NCBI GenBank assembly: GCA_030144725.1
Contig: JASKMD010000010.1
Location: 4,523,045 to 4,587,044, forward strand
Source of the DNA: Haematococcus lacustris
Taxonomy: Eukaryota; Chlorophyta; Chlorophyceae; Chlamydomonadales; Haematococcaceae
Reading direction: 5' to 3'
Length of the DNA: 64,000 nucleotides
Part shown: positions 53,001-64,000 of the stretch, one piece after another
Layout of the letters: every line of letters begins with the position of its first letter
Position numbering within the stretch: the first letter of the stretch is position 1
The notes under the pieces: model-generated
What the model was told of the DNA's origin: nothing
The model's database searches: none
What the model saw: the letters and a program-made list of their open reading frames with translations, nothing else
Program-made: the position numbers and the translations under genes

Positions 53001-56000
53001 GCAGCATGAGGGGCGGCAGATGCAGCATGAGGGGCGACAGTAGCAGCAGGGGCAGCAGCAGCAGCATGAGGGGCGACAGCAGCAGCAGGGGCGGCAGCAG
53101 CAGCATGAGGGGCGACAGCAGCAGCATGAGGGGCGACAGCAGCAGCAGGGGCGGCAGCAGCAGCTTGAGGGGCGACAGCAGCAGCAGGGGCGGCAGCAGC
53201 AGTATAAGGGGCGACAGCAGCAACAGGGGCGGCAGCAGCAGCTTGAGGGGCGACAGCAGCAGCATGAGGGGCGGCAGATGCAGCATGAGGGGCGACAGTA
53301 GCAGCATGAGGGGCGACAGCAGCAACATGAGGGGCGGCAGCAGCAGCTTGAGGGGCGACAGCAGCAGCATGAGGGGCGACAGCAGCAGCAGGGGCGACAG
53401 TAGCAGCATGAGGGGCGACAGCAGCAGCAGGGGCGGCAGATGCAGCATGAGGGGCGGCAGCAGCAGCATGAGGGGCGACAGCAGCAGCAGGGGCGACAGT
53501 AGCAGCATGAGGGGCGACAGCAGCAGCTTGAGGGGCGACAGCAGCAGCATGAGGGGCGACAGCAGCAGCATGAGGGGCGACAGCAGCAGCAGGGGCGACA
53601 GTAGCAGCATGAGGGGCGACAGCAGCAACATGAGGGGCGGCAGCAGCAGCTTGAGGGGCGACAGCAGCAGCATGAGGGGCGACAGCAGCAGCATGGGCGA
53701 CAGCAGCAGCATGAGGGGCGACAGCAGCAACAGGGGCGGCAGCAGCAGCTTGAGGGGCGACAGCAGCAGCTGGGGCGGCAGCAGCAGTATAAGGGGCGAC
53801 AGCAGCAGCAGGGGCGGCAGCAGCAGCTTGAGGGGCGACAGCAGCAGCAGGGGCGGCAGCAGCAGCTTGAGGGGCGACAGCAGCAGCAGGGGCGGCAGCA
53901 GCAGCATGAGGGGCGACAGCAGCAGCAGGGGCGGCAGCAGCAGTATAAGGGGCGACAGCAGCAACAGGGGCGGCAGCAGCAGCTTGAGGGGCGACAGCAG
54001 CAGCAGGGGCGGCAGCAGCAGTATAAGGGGCGACAGCAGCAACAGGGGCGGCAGCAGCAGCTTGAGGGGCGACAGCAGCAGCAGGGGCGGCAGCAGCAGC
54101 TTGAGGGGCGACAGCAGCAGCAGGGGCGGCAGCAGCAGCATGAGGGGCGACAGCAGCAGCAGGGGCGGCAGCAGCAGTATAAGGGGCGACAGCAGCAACA
54201 GGGGCGGCAGCAGCAGCTTGAGGGGCGACAGCAGCAGCAGGGGCGGCAGCAGCAGTATAAGGGGCGACAGCAGCAACAGGGGCGGCAGCAGCAGCTTGAG
54301 GGGCGACAGCAGCAGCAGGGGCGGCAGCAGCAGCTTGAGGGGCGACAGCAGCAGCAGGGGCGGCAGCAGCAGCATGAGGGGCGACAGCAGCAGCAGGGGC
54401 GGCAGCAGCAGTATAAGGGGCGACAGCAGCAGCAGGGGCGGCAGATGCAGCATGAGGGGCGGCAGCAGCAGCATGAGGGGCGACAGCAGCAGCAGGGGCG
54501 ACAGTAGCAGCATGAGGGGCGACAGCAGCAGCTTGAGGGGCGACAGCAGCAGCATGAGGGGCGACAGCAGCAGCATGAGGGGCGACAGCAGCAGCAGGGG
54601 CGACAGTAGCAGCATGAGGGGCGACAGCAGCAGCAGGGGCGGCAGCAGCAGCTTGAGGGGCGACAGCAGCAGCTGGGGCGGCAGCAGCAGTATAAGGGGA
54701 GACAGCAGCAGCAGGGGCGGCAGCAGCAGCTTGAGGGGCGACAGCAGCAGCAGGGGCGGCAGCAGCAGCTTGAGGGGCGACAGCAGCAGCAGGGGCGGCA
54801 GCAGCAGCATGAGGGGCGACAGCAGCAGCAGGGGCGGCAGCAGCAGTATAAGGGGCGACAGCAGCAACAGGGGCGGCAGCAGCAGCTTGAGGGGCGACAG
54901 CAGCAGCAGGGGCGGCAGCAGCAGTATAAGGGGCGACAGCAGCAACAGGGGCGGCAGCAGCAGCTTGAGGGGCGACAGCAGCAGCAGGGGCGGCAGCAGC
55001 AGCTTGAGGGGCGACAGCAGCAGCAGGGGCGGCAGCAGCAGCATGAGGGGCGACAGCAGCAGCAGGGGCGGCAGCAGCAGTATAAGGGGCGACAGCAGCA
55101 ACAGGGGCGGCAGCAGCAGCTTGAGGGGCGACAGCAGCAGCAGGGGCGGCAGCAGCAGCATGAGGGGCGACAGCAGCAGCAGGGGCGGCAGCAGCAGTAT
55201 AAGGGGCGACAGCAGCAGCAGGGGCGGCAGCAGCAGTATAAGGGGCGACAGCAGCAACAGGGGCGGCAGCAGCAGCTTGAGGGGCGACAGCAGCAGCATG
55301 AGGGGCGGCAGATGCAGCATGAGGGCGACAGTAGCAGCAGGGGCAGCAGCAGCAGCATAAGGGGCGACAGCAGCAACAGGGGCGGCAGCAGCAGCTTGAG
55401 GGGCGACAGCAGCAGCATGAGGGGCGACAGCAGCAGCATGAGGGGCAACAGCAGCAGCAGGGGCGACAGTAGCAGCATGAGGGGCGACAGCAGCAGCAGG
55501 GGCGGCAGCAGCAGCTTGAGGGGCGACAGCAGCAGCAGGGGCGGCAGCAGCAGCATAAGGGGCGACAGCAGCAACAGGGGCGGCAGCAGCAGCTTGAGGG
55601 GCGACAGCAGCAGCAGGGGCGGCAGCAGCAGCTTGAGGGGCGACAGCAGCAGCAGGGGCGGCAGCAGCAGCATGAGGGGCGACAGCAGCAGCAGGGGCGG
55701 CAGCAGCAGTATAAGGGGCGACAGCAGCAACAGGGGCGGCAGCAGCAGCTTGAGGGGCGACAGCAGCAGCAGGGGCGGCAGCAGCAGTAAAAGGGGCGAC
55801 AGCAGCAACAGGGGCGGCAGCAGCAGTATAAGGGGCGACAGCAGCAACAGGGGCGGCAGCAGCAGCTTGAGGGGCGACAGTAGCAGCAGGGGCAGCAGCA
55901 GCAGCATGAGGGGCGACAGCAGCAGCAGGGGCGGCAGCAGCAGCATGAGGGGCGACAGCAGCAGCATGAGGGGCGACAGCAGCAGCAGGGGCGGCAGCAG

Positions 56001-59000
56001 CAGCTTGAGGGGCGACAGCAGCAGCAGGGGCGACAGTAGCAGCATGAGGGGCGGCAGATGCAGCATGAGGGGCGACAGTAGCAGCAGGGGCAGCAGCAGC
56101 AGCATAAGGGGCGACAGCAGCAACAGGGGCGGCAGCAGCAGCTTGAGGGGCGACAGCAGCAGCATGAGGGGCGACAGCAGCAGCATGGGGGGCAACAGCA
56201 GCAGCAGGGGCGACAGTAGCAGCATGAGGGGCGACAGCAGCAACATGAGGGGCGGCAGCAGCAGCTTGAGGGGCGACAGCAGCAGCATGAGGGGCGACAG
56301 CAGCAGCATGAGGGGCGACAGCAGCAGCATGAGGGGCGACAGCAGCAGCAGGGGCGACAGTAGCAGCATGAGGGGCGACAGCAGCAGCTTGAGGGGCGAC
56401 AGCAGCAGCATGAGGGGCGACAGCAGCAGCATGAGGGGCGACAGCAGCAGCAGGGGCGACAGTAGCAGCATGAGGGGCGACAGCAGCAACATGAGGGGCG
56501 GCAGCAGCAGCTTGAGGGGCGACAGCAGCAGCATGAGGGGCGACAGCAGCAGCATGGGCGGCAGCAGCAGCATGAGGGGCGACAGCAGCAGCATGAGGGG
56601 CGACAGCAGCAGCATGAGGGGCGACAGCAGCAGCAGGGGCGACAGTAGCAGCATGAGGGGCGACAGCAGCAGCATGAGGGGCGACAGCAGCAGCATGAGG
56701 GGCGACAGCAGCAGCAGGGGCGGCAGATGCAGCATGAGGGGCGACAGTAGCAGCAGGGGCAGCAGCAGCAGCATGAGGGGCGACAGCAGCAGCAGGGGCG
56801 GCAGCAGCAGTCAGGGCGGGTTGTGGGTGAGTCCTTGGTTTGTGTTAAGTTCTGCCTGCTTGCTGCTGCTGGCAGCAGCAAGCAGGCACCTTGACCATGG
56901 CAGCAAGCAGCAGGGGCGGTGTGCTGCGTGCTGCCGCTGCTGTCACTTGTGCAGACAGCTACGGAGACTTCACCCGGCAAGTGCTACAGGCAGGTGGCAG
57001 CAGGGGGGGAGCAGCAGGTGATCTGGGAGGGGGAGGAGGGGAGGGGGAGGAGGGGAGGGGGAGGGACAGTTTGGCAGGCTGGCTGTGCAGTAGCAAACAA
57101 GATCATTCGGAGGCTCAATCAGTTTTTATGCAGAGTATCAAATGTGGCTGACTCGTGCCGTTTACACCATCATCATGTTTACACCATCATCATGCCATGG
57201 CATTTTACCAAACATGGCGTCGCTGCAACATGCACAGCCTCAGTACTGAAACACCCAATGCTTCACGCTCGCTTCGTTCTGCCGCATGCCTGGTGAATTG
57301 AAGTGTTGTGCATCACCATCACTGCACCACCACCACCACCACCATCACCACCACCGCCTCCACCCCTAGGATGCTCATTGGCAGTGGTGCTGACAATGAC
57401 ACCGCTGCCCACGCAACACATCGAGCAGGCTGAGCACATCACCGACATCGTCACCATCACCCCAGGCCCACAACCTCCCCAGCCCTGCAGCAGCCAGCTA
57501 AGTGACCTGCCAGGGTTGACCAACACCACCCCTACCCACCCCACCAGGCTCACCACCACCACCACCACCACCACCTCCTCCGTCAGCTCTCGCACCTCCA
57601 CCAACACGACCAACCCCACACCCATCTACAGCAATGGCAGCGGCAGCAGCCTGCACAGTGGCAGTGGCAGCGGCAGCGGCAGCAGCGAGGGGCAGCTAGA
57701 TCTGAGCAGCGGGGCGAGCAAGGCAGGCAGCAGCAGCGGCGGCGGGGAGGGTGCCGGCACAGGGCCCCTCAGTGGTGCCCTCAGTGACCCCCTGGCCCAG
57801 ACCCTGGTGTGCTTTGTGTTGGTGGACCCGGCGGGGCGCCATGCCTTCTGCTCCAGATACGATTTCGGGCCCTGGCCGCTGCTGGCAGGGGTGCGGCTGC
57901 TTCCACCGGCAACGCAGCAGGTGGGAGGGGCACTGGCAACCAGCAAGTACTGTCATACTGCCATCCTCATCCTCACCGCCCCCCCCCCCCCCTCCCCCTC
58001 CCCCTCCCCCTCCCCCTCCCCCTCCCCCTCCCCCTCCCCCTCCCCCTCCCCCTCCTTTAGGCTATCATGAGCTGTTCCCCTTGACTGGCAACCTCAGTTG
58101 AAACATATGGATATGAAGGCCGGGGCGATGTGGATGTGGATGTGGTGAGCTGAGCCGACACTCTCTGCTAAGACACAGATCTTGAAGGGCAGGGTTTGTC
58201 CCCCCTTTGTCCCTCCATCCCGCCGGAGCACTGTCTCACCCCCTGCCTGCTGTCTGCCCTTGCTGCCTGCCGCATGTTGCCCGCTGCAGCTGTTGCAGTC
58301 CTCCCGAGCCGTGTTCCTCACAGGCTTTGTGTTTGACGAGCTGCCCCTGGAGCTGGTGACAGCAGCCTGCCACCACGCTCGCAGTCATGGCGCCGCCATA
58401 TTCTTTGACCCGGGTATGACCCCTGATCTGACCCTGACCCCTTCCCTAACCCCTGACCCTCACCTGACCCCTGCCCCGACCCCTGCCCCGACCCCTGCCC
58501 TGACTCCTGCCCTGACGCCTGCCCTCATGCCTGACCCTGTCCTCACCCCTGACCTGACCCCTGGTTCCTGCGTCCAGCTGCTGTCCAGCTGCTTGCTGCA
58601 GGGCCCCGCTGCCACACCATGAAGGAGGGGCACAGGCAGCATGCGCTGCAGACGGTCATGGACCTGTCAGACGTCATCCTCATGACAGAGGTGACGTCAT
58701 GATCATGATGATGGGGCTCTTACAAGATGCTGATGATGATGGGTTTCTGTCTGTTACGTGGATGCAGATTACATGATTGTACAGTTCTTCATACTCCAGG
58801 GAGATCTATAGCGTCCTCATGCAGTCAATCGTCCCCCTGACCTGACCTGACCCCACCCCCCTGACCTGATCTGACCCCCCTGATCTGACTTTACCCCCCC
58901 CCCAAACCTGACCCCCCCCCCCTGACCTGACCCGACCCCACCCCCCTGACCTGACCCGACCCCACCCCCCTGACCTGACATCATCGACACATGCCACACA

Positions 59001-61332
59001 CTACTGGTGGCGGTACAATGACCTACATCACCCTCACCCCTTGCGTCATGCCATGCGCTGCCTGTGTTGCTTCATGCCGCACAGTCCTGGTGGTGGCTGC
59101 CCCGGGTGATTGACGCCGTGGTGGTGAGCTGCCCCGCAGGAGGAGGCTGTGGTGGTGACTGGGCTGGCAGACGCTGAGGCAGCGGCGTGTGTTGTGCTTG
59201 CACGGCCGCATGCATGCACCCAGTGGTGTGTAGTGAAGCAGGGGGCCAGGGGCGCGCTGCTGAAGGAGCGGGGCAGTGGCTGCACCCACACCTCACCAGG
59301 CATGCAGGTCAGGGGCGCAGGGCTGGAGGGTGTCAGGAGCATGGAGGGGCTGGGGTCGCAGGCTGGGGGGTGTAGGGGGCTGGGGTCGTGGTGGGTCGAC
59401 CCACACCTCGCCAGGCATGCAGGTCAGGGGCTGGGGGCCAGGAAGATCCAAGAGGCTGGGGCTGTTGGCCAAAGGGCTTGGGGCATATGGGGGCTGGGGC
59501 TGAGGGCTGGAGTGTGTCAGGGTGCTGGGGCTGGGGGGCAAAGGTGACGGGGCGTACAGGGTGTAGGGCTCAGCGTGGCTCTGAGGTCTTGGGGCGGACC
59601 TAATAGGGTACCCAATGCCATGTACTCAACAGCAGGGTATACCCCCGGCCTATTGGGGGGACCACTAGGGTGCTTCAGTGACCATGCTCGCGTGCGGTTG
59701 TACTGCGCACACGGCCCACACGCTGGGGGGCTAAGGTGATGGGGTAAGGTGATGAGGTCTTGGGGCTTGGTAACCAATGCATGGACTCAACAGCAGGGAG
59801 GACACCCTACCTATTGGGAGGACCACTAGGTTGCTTCAGTAACCATACACGGCCCACGCGGCCCACCCTCCTGCAGCCCAGCAGCGCAGCTCTGCCACCC
59901 TGCCTACCATCACTGGCCTTCAGCTCCACCTTCTCCCCATCCTCGTACCCAACTCCACCCACCACCCCGTGTGCACCAGAGTCACCTGGCCCTCTCACCA
60001 GCCCTGCGCCGCACTGCGTTCCCCAGCGTCGTGACCTGAGCTTAGCCACGTCTTTCTACAAACAGATTCTGGCCTGACCACCTGGCACATGTGTCGAGGT
60101 CTTGGTGGTGTGTGCATGGCTGCACTCGGCTCACTAGCGCCCAGCTCGATGCTTAATGGTGGGAGCAAGCCGCTTGATGGTGGGAGCAAGCCGCGCGCCA
60201 GGCGCTAGTTCAGAGGTTCAGAGCCAACTTTGACTCAGGCAACCTGGCCAATGTGCAGCCAGGAGCGTCAGCCTCAGTAAGTCAGCCCTCCCTTCCCTGC
60301 TGCTCTTGATGGTGGGAGCAGGCCGCGCCCCCTACAGGCAGTAGCTCCTCCCTAAATCCACGCCGGTGAACACCGGAGTACTCTTCTTCTTCTAGCGCCC
60401 AGCTCCTTGGAGGTGCTCAGCATCAGGTCCATGGACCAGGATGCATGGCCGTGCGGGTTGCCCAAGCACTTGGCACATGCTCAGCATGCCCACTTTCGTA
60501 TGTCACAGCTTCTCACTCCTATTGCCATTCCCAGGTGCCTGTTAAGGACACGGTGGGCTGTGGGGACAGCTTCGCTGCCGCGATAGTGTGGGGCTACATA
60601 CACGGCCACCCGGTGGGCACCACTCTGGCACTGGCGAATGCGGTGGGCGCAGCCACCGCCATGGGCCAGGGGGCTGGCCGCAATGTCGCCAACGCCGACA
60701 CGGTGAGGAAGAGGGGGCGGGGGGTGCTGCAGCTGGGTGGCTTGTCAAGGTGGCTGGCATGGGAAAGTGACAGGGTGGGTTTAGGTCAGCAACACAGGAC
60801 AGGGCGGACAGCAGAACATGATGTGTGTGCAGCGGAAGGGTGGAGGGAAAGGAAGGGTGTAGAAAGGAGGGGGTGATGAGAGACGGGCAAATAGGAGGCC
60901 AAAGGTTTGCTCCTTGTATGTAGCTTACAGCTACAGCTTTCCAACCTTGTAGGATGTGGGTTGTCGATCCGAAGCTGGTGCCTGACCCTAGCCCTGACCT
61001 GGCTGCTGCACCAACTGCAACTTGTGCTCCTCCGTGTGCATTGCTGTGTTCCAAATGTGTGTGGTGGATGTGGGTTTTGAATGTGTGTGATGGGTGTCAG
61101 ATGACATTTGCAGGTTTGCACAGATTTTTTGTAGAAATGCGACGGGCAACTGTCATGCGATGGTGGCGGTTAGAGCTGAATCACCACCAGGTTGGCGCAT
61201 GCGTGTGCTGCACTGCAGGTCATCCACCTGCTCGAAAGCGCGCCAGCATCAGTCCAATCCACCGGCGACACCTCGCAAGCATTGTCGCTACTGCGCCAGT
61301 CAATACGCAGCCCTGAAGCTCTTGCCATGTAG
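47017..61332 (+). CDS. pfkB-family carbohydrate kinase, probably plastid-targeted
   Basis: Exons: 47017-47231, 47680-47870, 56955-56993, 57370-57920, 58290-58413, 58602-58690, 59140-59307, 60535-60702 and 61219-61332 (TAG), 552 residues, all phases consistent. The start is the first ATG in the frame. The first 60 residues are Arg/Ala/Ser-rich and look like a transit peptide. The kinase begins [15 protein letters not shown] and carries the first pfkB signature region [18 protein letters not shown], then HLGHDSYGDF across the giant intron. A Thr/Ser/Gly-rich insertion in exon 4 precedes [20 protein letters not shown]. The second signature, DTVGCGDSF at 464-472, has the catalytic Asp at 470 and is followed by [18 protein letters not shown]. 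It most resembles uncharacterised plant pfkB proteins; the sugar or nucleoside substrate is unknown. Intron 2 is 9,084 bp. Confidence 0.9.
47890..56810. repeat. 39-bp minisatellite, about 8.9 kb, filling intron 2 of the pfkB gene
   Basis: The unit is GGGGCGACAGCAGCAGCA (18 bp) followed by GGGGCGGCAGCAGCAG plus a 5-base tail (CATGA, CTTGA or TATAA; 21 bp). That gives about 230 copies, plus shorter 18- or 21-bp-only stretches. The first half-unit has a CAACA variant. It runs from 20 bp after the donor at 47871 to about 145 bp before the acceptor at 56954. Since 39 is a multiple of three, reading frames up to about 3,100 codons stay open on either strand (Ala/Val/Pro, Leu/Pro/Ser, Cys/Arg/Pro and Arg/Gly/Asp/Ser repeats). 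These are artefacts of the repeat. The transcribed RNA would be G-rich with regular GGGG and CAG runs. Confidence 0.97.
57963..58054. repeat. CCCCCT microsatellite in an intron
   Basis: A C run followed by about 14 CCCTCC hexamers lies in the intron after exon 4 of the pfkB gene. The 5-bp-related CCTGACC repeats at 58425-58560 and 58835-58980 lie in the next two introns. Confidence 0.85.
59570..59870. repeat. Diverged 160-bp direct duplication in a pfkB intron
   Basis: A segment with ATGGACTCAACAGCAGGGAG, CCTATTGGGAGGACCACTAG and TGCTTCAGTAACCAT (59785-59850) is a diverged copy of 59620-59690. Both lie in the intron 59308-60534. Confidence 0.65.
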
Positions 61333-61980
61333 GGTGCTCGCGCAGGTGCAAGGCGGTGCAAACTGTCAGCTTGCTTTGGCGAGAGTAGCGTGTGCAGAGC
61401 AGGACACACTTGGAGCAAGGTCTCGCTGAGTTGCCAACAACTGATCTCTTTATTGAGGTCTCCACATGGAACTCGAAGCTACTTCTTTCACCCCTAAGTA
61501 GTAGATAGTTGGCAAACATGGAGTGTTAAGCCCTCCTAAAGACGCGAGGCCGAGGTCCGAGCGCGTAACAGCCCAAGACCTCAGCCAGAGGCCGCGGAGC
61601 GTAGCGACTTTAAACGCGGAACACCCAACTACTCTAAGCAAGTCCTACAGATGTAAGTAAAGTAAAACAAAAGGCGTGAAGATGCACCACACTAAGCCGC
61701 CATGGCCGTGGCTGTGGCAGCGTCATTGACACAGCTCGTGGTCACATAGTAGGTTATGCTGAGATGCTCAGCCATAGCCTTACAAATCGACCCTAACCCC
61801 AACTAGCAGCCTGACGCATACATTGAGACTGGATCATAGGTAATAGAACGGTATCGCATCTATAGACATGTTATCCTGTTGCTGCATGGCACTCATGTTG
61901 TTACTGGATGGTCCCAGGGAGGGAGACAGTAACCAGTGACAGTAACCGTCACATTTGCAAATATCCACATTGACAGAATG
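61333..61980. other. 3' UTR and intergenic DNA downstream of the pfkB gene
   Basis: No further exon was recognised. The stretch 61440-61640 is less GC-rich and could belong to the 3' UTR or to a separate minus-strand transcript; the evidence is insufficient to choose. Confidence 0.4.
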
Positions 61981-61984
61981 CATG

Positions 61985-62190
61985 TGAGCCGAGCCAGTCT
62001 GTCACTTCACTGTGACAGAATATGCCTGTGAGCCGAGCCAGAGTTGTCACTGCACAGTGACAGAGTATGCCTAGGAGCCCAGCCCGACGATGTCACTGCA
62101 CAGTGACAGTGGGGGGCCTCCCTTCACAAGGACACAGAGTGCGTTGCATTCGAGCCAATGTTGTCACTGCAGAGTGACACAGAGTGCCAA
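61985..62190. repeat. Tandem units carrying a TGTCACTGCAcAGTGACA dyad
   Basis: Four units each contain an inverted repeat of the type TGTCACTGCACAGTGACA (near 62000, 62046, 62091 and 62163). The first three are joined by GAGCCGAGCCAG-like spacers about 45 bp apart. A partial version, CAGTAACCGTCAC, lies at 61940. Each dyad can form a short hairpin. Confidence 0.75.
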
Positions 62191-62419
62191 CATCGAAGTC
62201 AATGACATGAAGTCAACATTCCAAGCTGCACCTCAAATTGTTAGACGGTTCCAGCATCAACGTTCGAGCATCTTCACGGTCGTATAGTACCAATGTCGGA
62301 CCATGCCCGCACAATGAGGTCCGCGACCATTAAATTTCTAGCGCGAGTGGTACCCCGCGTTGAGGTAGGCATTGCGCTATGATGCGAAGCAACAATTCTG
62401 CCTTTACCATGACGAAAGG

Positions 62420-62806
62420 CACAAGCCATGCCTGTGCATGCAGGATGGAAGGGCTTGGTCGATTTGACCGATGACATACGACACTTGGCAGGTGGTGTGG
62501 CTCTAAGCCACCTGCCCGACAACAGTGCCAGCATGACAGCCGTGAAAGTGCAGGCCATTGTCATAGGGTAAGAGATTAGGAACAATACAATGCTCTGTAA
62601 CCTACAGATGCCTTATGCACATCACTTCATTTGTATTTGCAAGGCATGGAGATCTGTGCACAAGCAGCTACAAGAAGCGCCTGTTGAGAAGCTGGATGCT
62701 CTGACTGCTATGCACAAGGATTACATGGCGCTCTCAAGATGGGAGGGCCTAGCAGTGCCTAATGGCTTGCAGCCCTTTGAGATGTTGTATACGGATTATT
62801 GCAAAG
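62420..62806 (+). CDS. Two candidate exons of an unidentified gene
   Basis: The first, about 62440-62570, reads DLTDDIRHLAGGVALSHLPD and then SASMTAVKVQAIVIG before a GTAAGA donor. The second, 62644-62806, follows a GCAAG acceptor and reads HKQLQEAPVEKLDALTAMHK, then MALSRWEGLAVPNGLQPFEM and LYTDYCK before GGTATT. Composition is clearly coding-like, but the phases of the two pieces do not join directly, so an exon or boundary is missing. No family was recognised. The end of the second exon is repeated in inverted orientation at the right edge of the window. Confidence 0.45.
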
Positions 62807-64000
62807 GTATTGCAATCCAGCATGAAGTATACACAACATCGTGCTTGTTACTACCCCACCCCATGCATGCTGCAGCCGCACCCCCTGCCCGCTGCTGCCC
62901 CACCTCATGCCCGCTGCGGCCCCACCCCCTGCCCGCTGCTGCCCCAACCCCTGCCCGCTGCTGCCCCACCCCATGCCTGCAGCGGCCGCACCCCCTACCT
63001 GCTGTTGCCCCACCTCAAGCCCGCTGTTGCCCCACCTCATGCCCCCTGCGGCCCCACCCCGTGCCCGCTGCTGCCCCACCCCATGCCCGCTGCGACCCCA
63101 CCACATGCCAGCTGCTGCCCCACCCCCTGCCCGTTGTTGCCCCACCCCCTGCCCGCTGCTGCCCCACCCCCTGCCCGCTGTTGCCCCACCTCATGCCCGC
63201 AGCGGCCGCACCCCCTGCCCGCTGCTGCCCCACCTCATGCCCGTTGCTGCCCCACCCCCGGCCCCCTGCTGCCCCACCCCCTGCCCGCTGGTGCCCCACC
63301 GCATGCCCGCTGCGGCACCACCGCATGCCTGTCGCTGCACCACCACGTGCCCACTGCGGCATCACCGCATGCATGCCGCTGCACCATCGCATGCCCGCTG
63401 CTGTACCACCCCATGCCCGTTGCAGCCCCACCCCATGCCCGCTGCAGCCCCATCACATGCCGGCTGCTGCCCCACCCCCTGCCCGCTGCTGCCCCACCGC
63501 ATGCCCAGTGTGGCCCCACCGCATACCCGCTGCTGCCCTGCCGCATGCCCGCTGCGGCACCACTGCATGCCTTCCGCTGCACCACATGCCCACTGCAGCA
63601 CCACCGCATGCCCGTTGCTGCACCATCGCATGCCCGCTGCTGCACCACCGCATGCCTGCTGCTACACCACCCCCTGCCGGCTGCTACCCCACCTCATGCC
63701 CGCTGCGGCCCCACCCCCTGCTTGCTGCTTGGGTTGGGGAAGCAGCGGGCAGGGGGTGGGGCCGCAGCGAGCATGGGGTGGGGCAACAGCAGGCAGGGTG
63801 TGGGGCCGCAGCGGGCATGAGGTGGGGCAGCAGCGGGCAGGGGGTGCGGCTGCAGCATGCATGGGGTGGGGCAGTAACAAGCACGATGTTGTGTATACTT
63901 CATGCTGGATTGCAATACCTTTGCAATAACTCGTATACAACATCTCAAAGGGCTGCAAGCCATCAGACACTGCTAGGCCCTCCCATCTTGAGAGCGCCAT
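62725..64000. repeat. Large inverted repeat around an 18-bp GC-rich array
   Basis: 62725-62960 (starting ATGGCGCTCTCAAGATGGGA) is the reverse complement of 64000 back to about 63765, with only a few differences. Between the arms lies an irregular array of CCCCACCCCATGCCCGCTGC-type units (about 62855-63720), which reverses orientation near 63730. The long Pro/Cys/His/Ala and Gly/Trp/Ala open frames here follow from the 18-bp period and are not regarded as genes. The right arm continues past the window. Confidence 0.9.

Noticed and set aside
47620..57021. Open frames of about 1,470, 2,560 and 3,100 codons on both strands across 47.6-57.0 kb
   Set aside because: They follow from a 39-bp repeat whose length is a multiple of three. 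The flanking exons of the pfkB gene splice across the array in phase, and the encoded sequences are pure repeat with no unique domain.
62762..63929. Pro/Cys/His/Ala-rich and Gly/Trp-rich ORFs at the right end
   Set aside because: They arise from an 18-bp GC-rich repeat within a large inverted repeat and have no domain or splice support.

Overview
The window looks like nuclear DNA of a chlorophycean green alga, probably Chlamydomonadales. It is GC-rich, its genes are split into many short exons with GT-AG introns, and the introns are packed with minisatellites. The gene set is eukaryotic and plant-like: a plastid-type FtsZ, a plant-type pfkB kinase with a likely transit peptide, an ER J-domain protein, and a TEX9-like coiled-coil protein of the kind found in ciliated eukaryotes. 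Exon models were built by hand from splice signals and reading phase. The species is not resolved.

Layout. 0.98-5.3 kb: TEX9-like coiled-coil gene, minus strand, 3' end probably outside the window. 5.7-9.3 kb: plus-strand gene for a probable plastid protein, possibly fibrillin-like. 10.66-16.4 kb: plus-strand DNAJC16-like gene (signal peptide, J domain, thioredoxin-like part, C-terminal membrane segment). About 17.3-23.45 kb: plus-strand ftsZ, two of whose introns hold long CCCTGA hexamer arrays. 24.8-29.8 kb: an unrecognised ORF, an Ala/Gln-rich repeat segment and an APE/RT non-LTR retrotransposon. 30.5-35.3 kb: a 1,593-codon minus-strand ORF, mostly a Glu-Pro-Glu-Ala minisatellite. 35.9-38.6 kb: a Fanzor/TnpB-like RuvC nuclease homologue broken only by TAG codons. 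39.7-46.2 kb: an eleven-exon minus-strand coiled-coil gene of unknown function, divergent from a plus-strand pfkB-family kinase gene at 47.0-61.3 kb. About 8.9 kb of the second intron of the kinase gene is one 39-bp minisatellite. 61.3-64 kb: palindromic short repeats, candidate exons of an unidentified gene and one side of a large inverted repeat that runs off the window.

The genes do not form a pathway or operon; they are independent nuclear genes. FtsZ and the pfkB protein probably act in the plastid, the DnaJ protein in the ER, and the TEX9-like protein probably at centriole or cilium. The unusual content is mobile and repetitive: the Fanzor-like locus, an introner-like 115-bp insertion with 19-bp flanking direct repeats whose relative supplies a splice acceptor elsewhere, and minisatellites whose period is a multiple of three, so that they create very long spurious ORFs.
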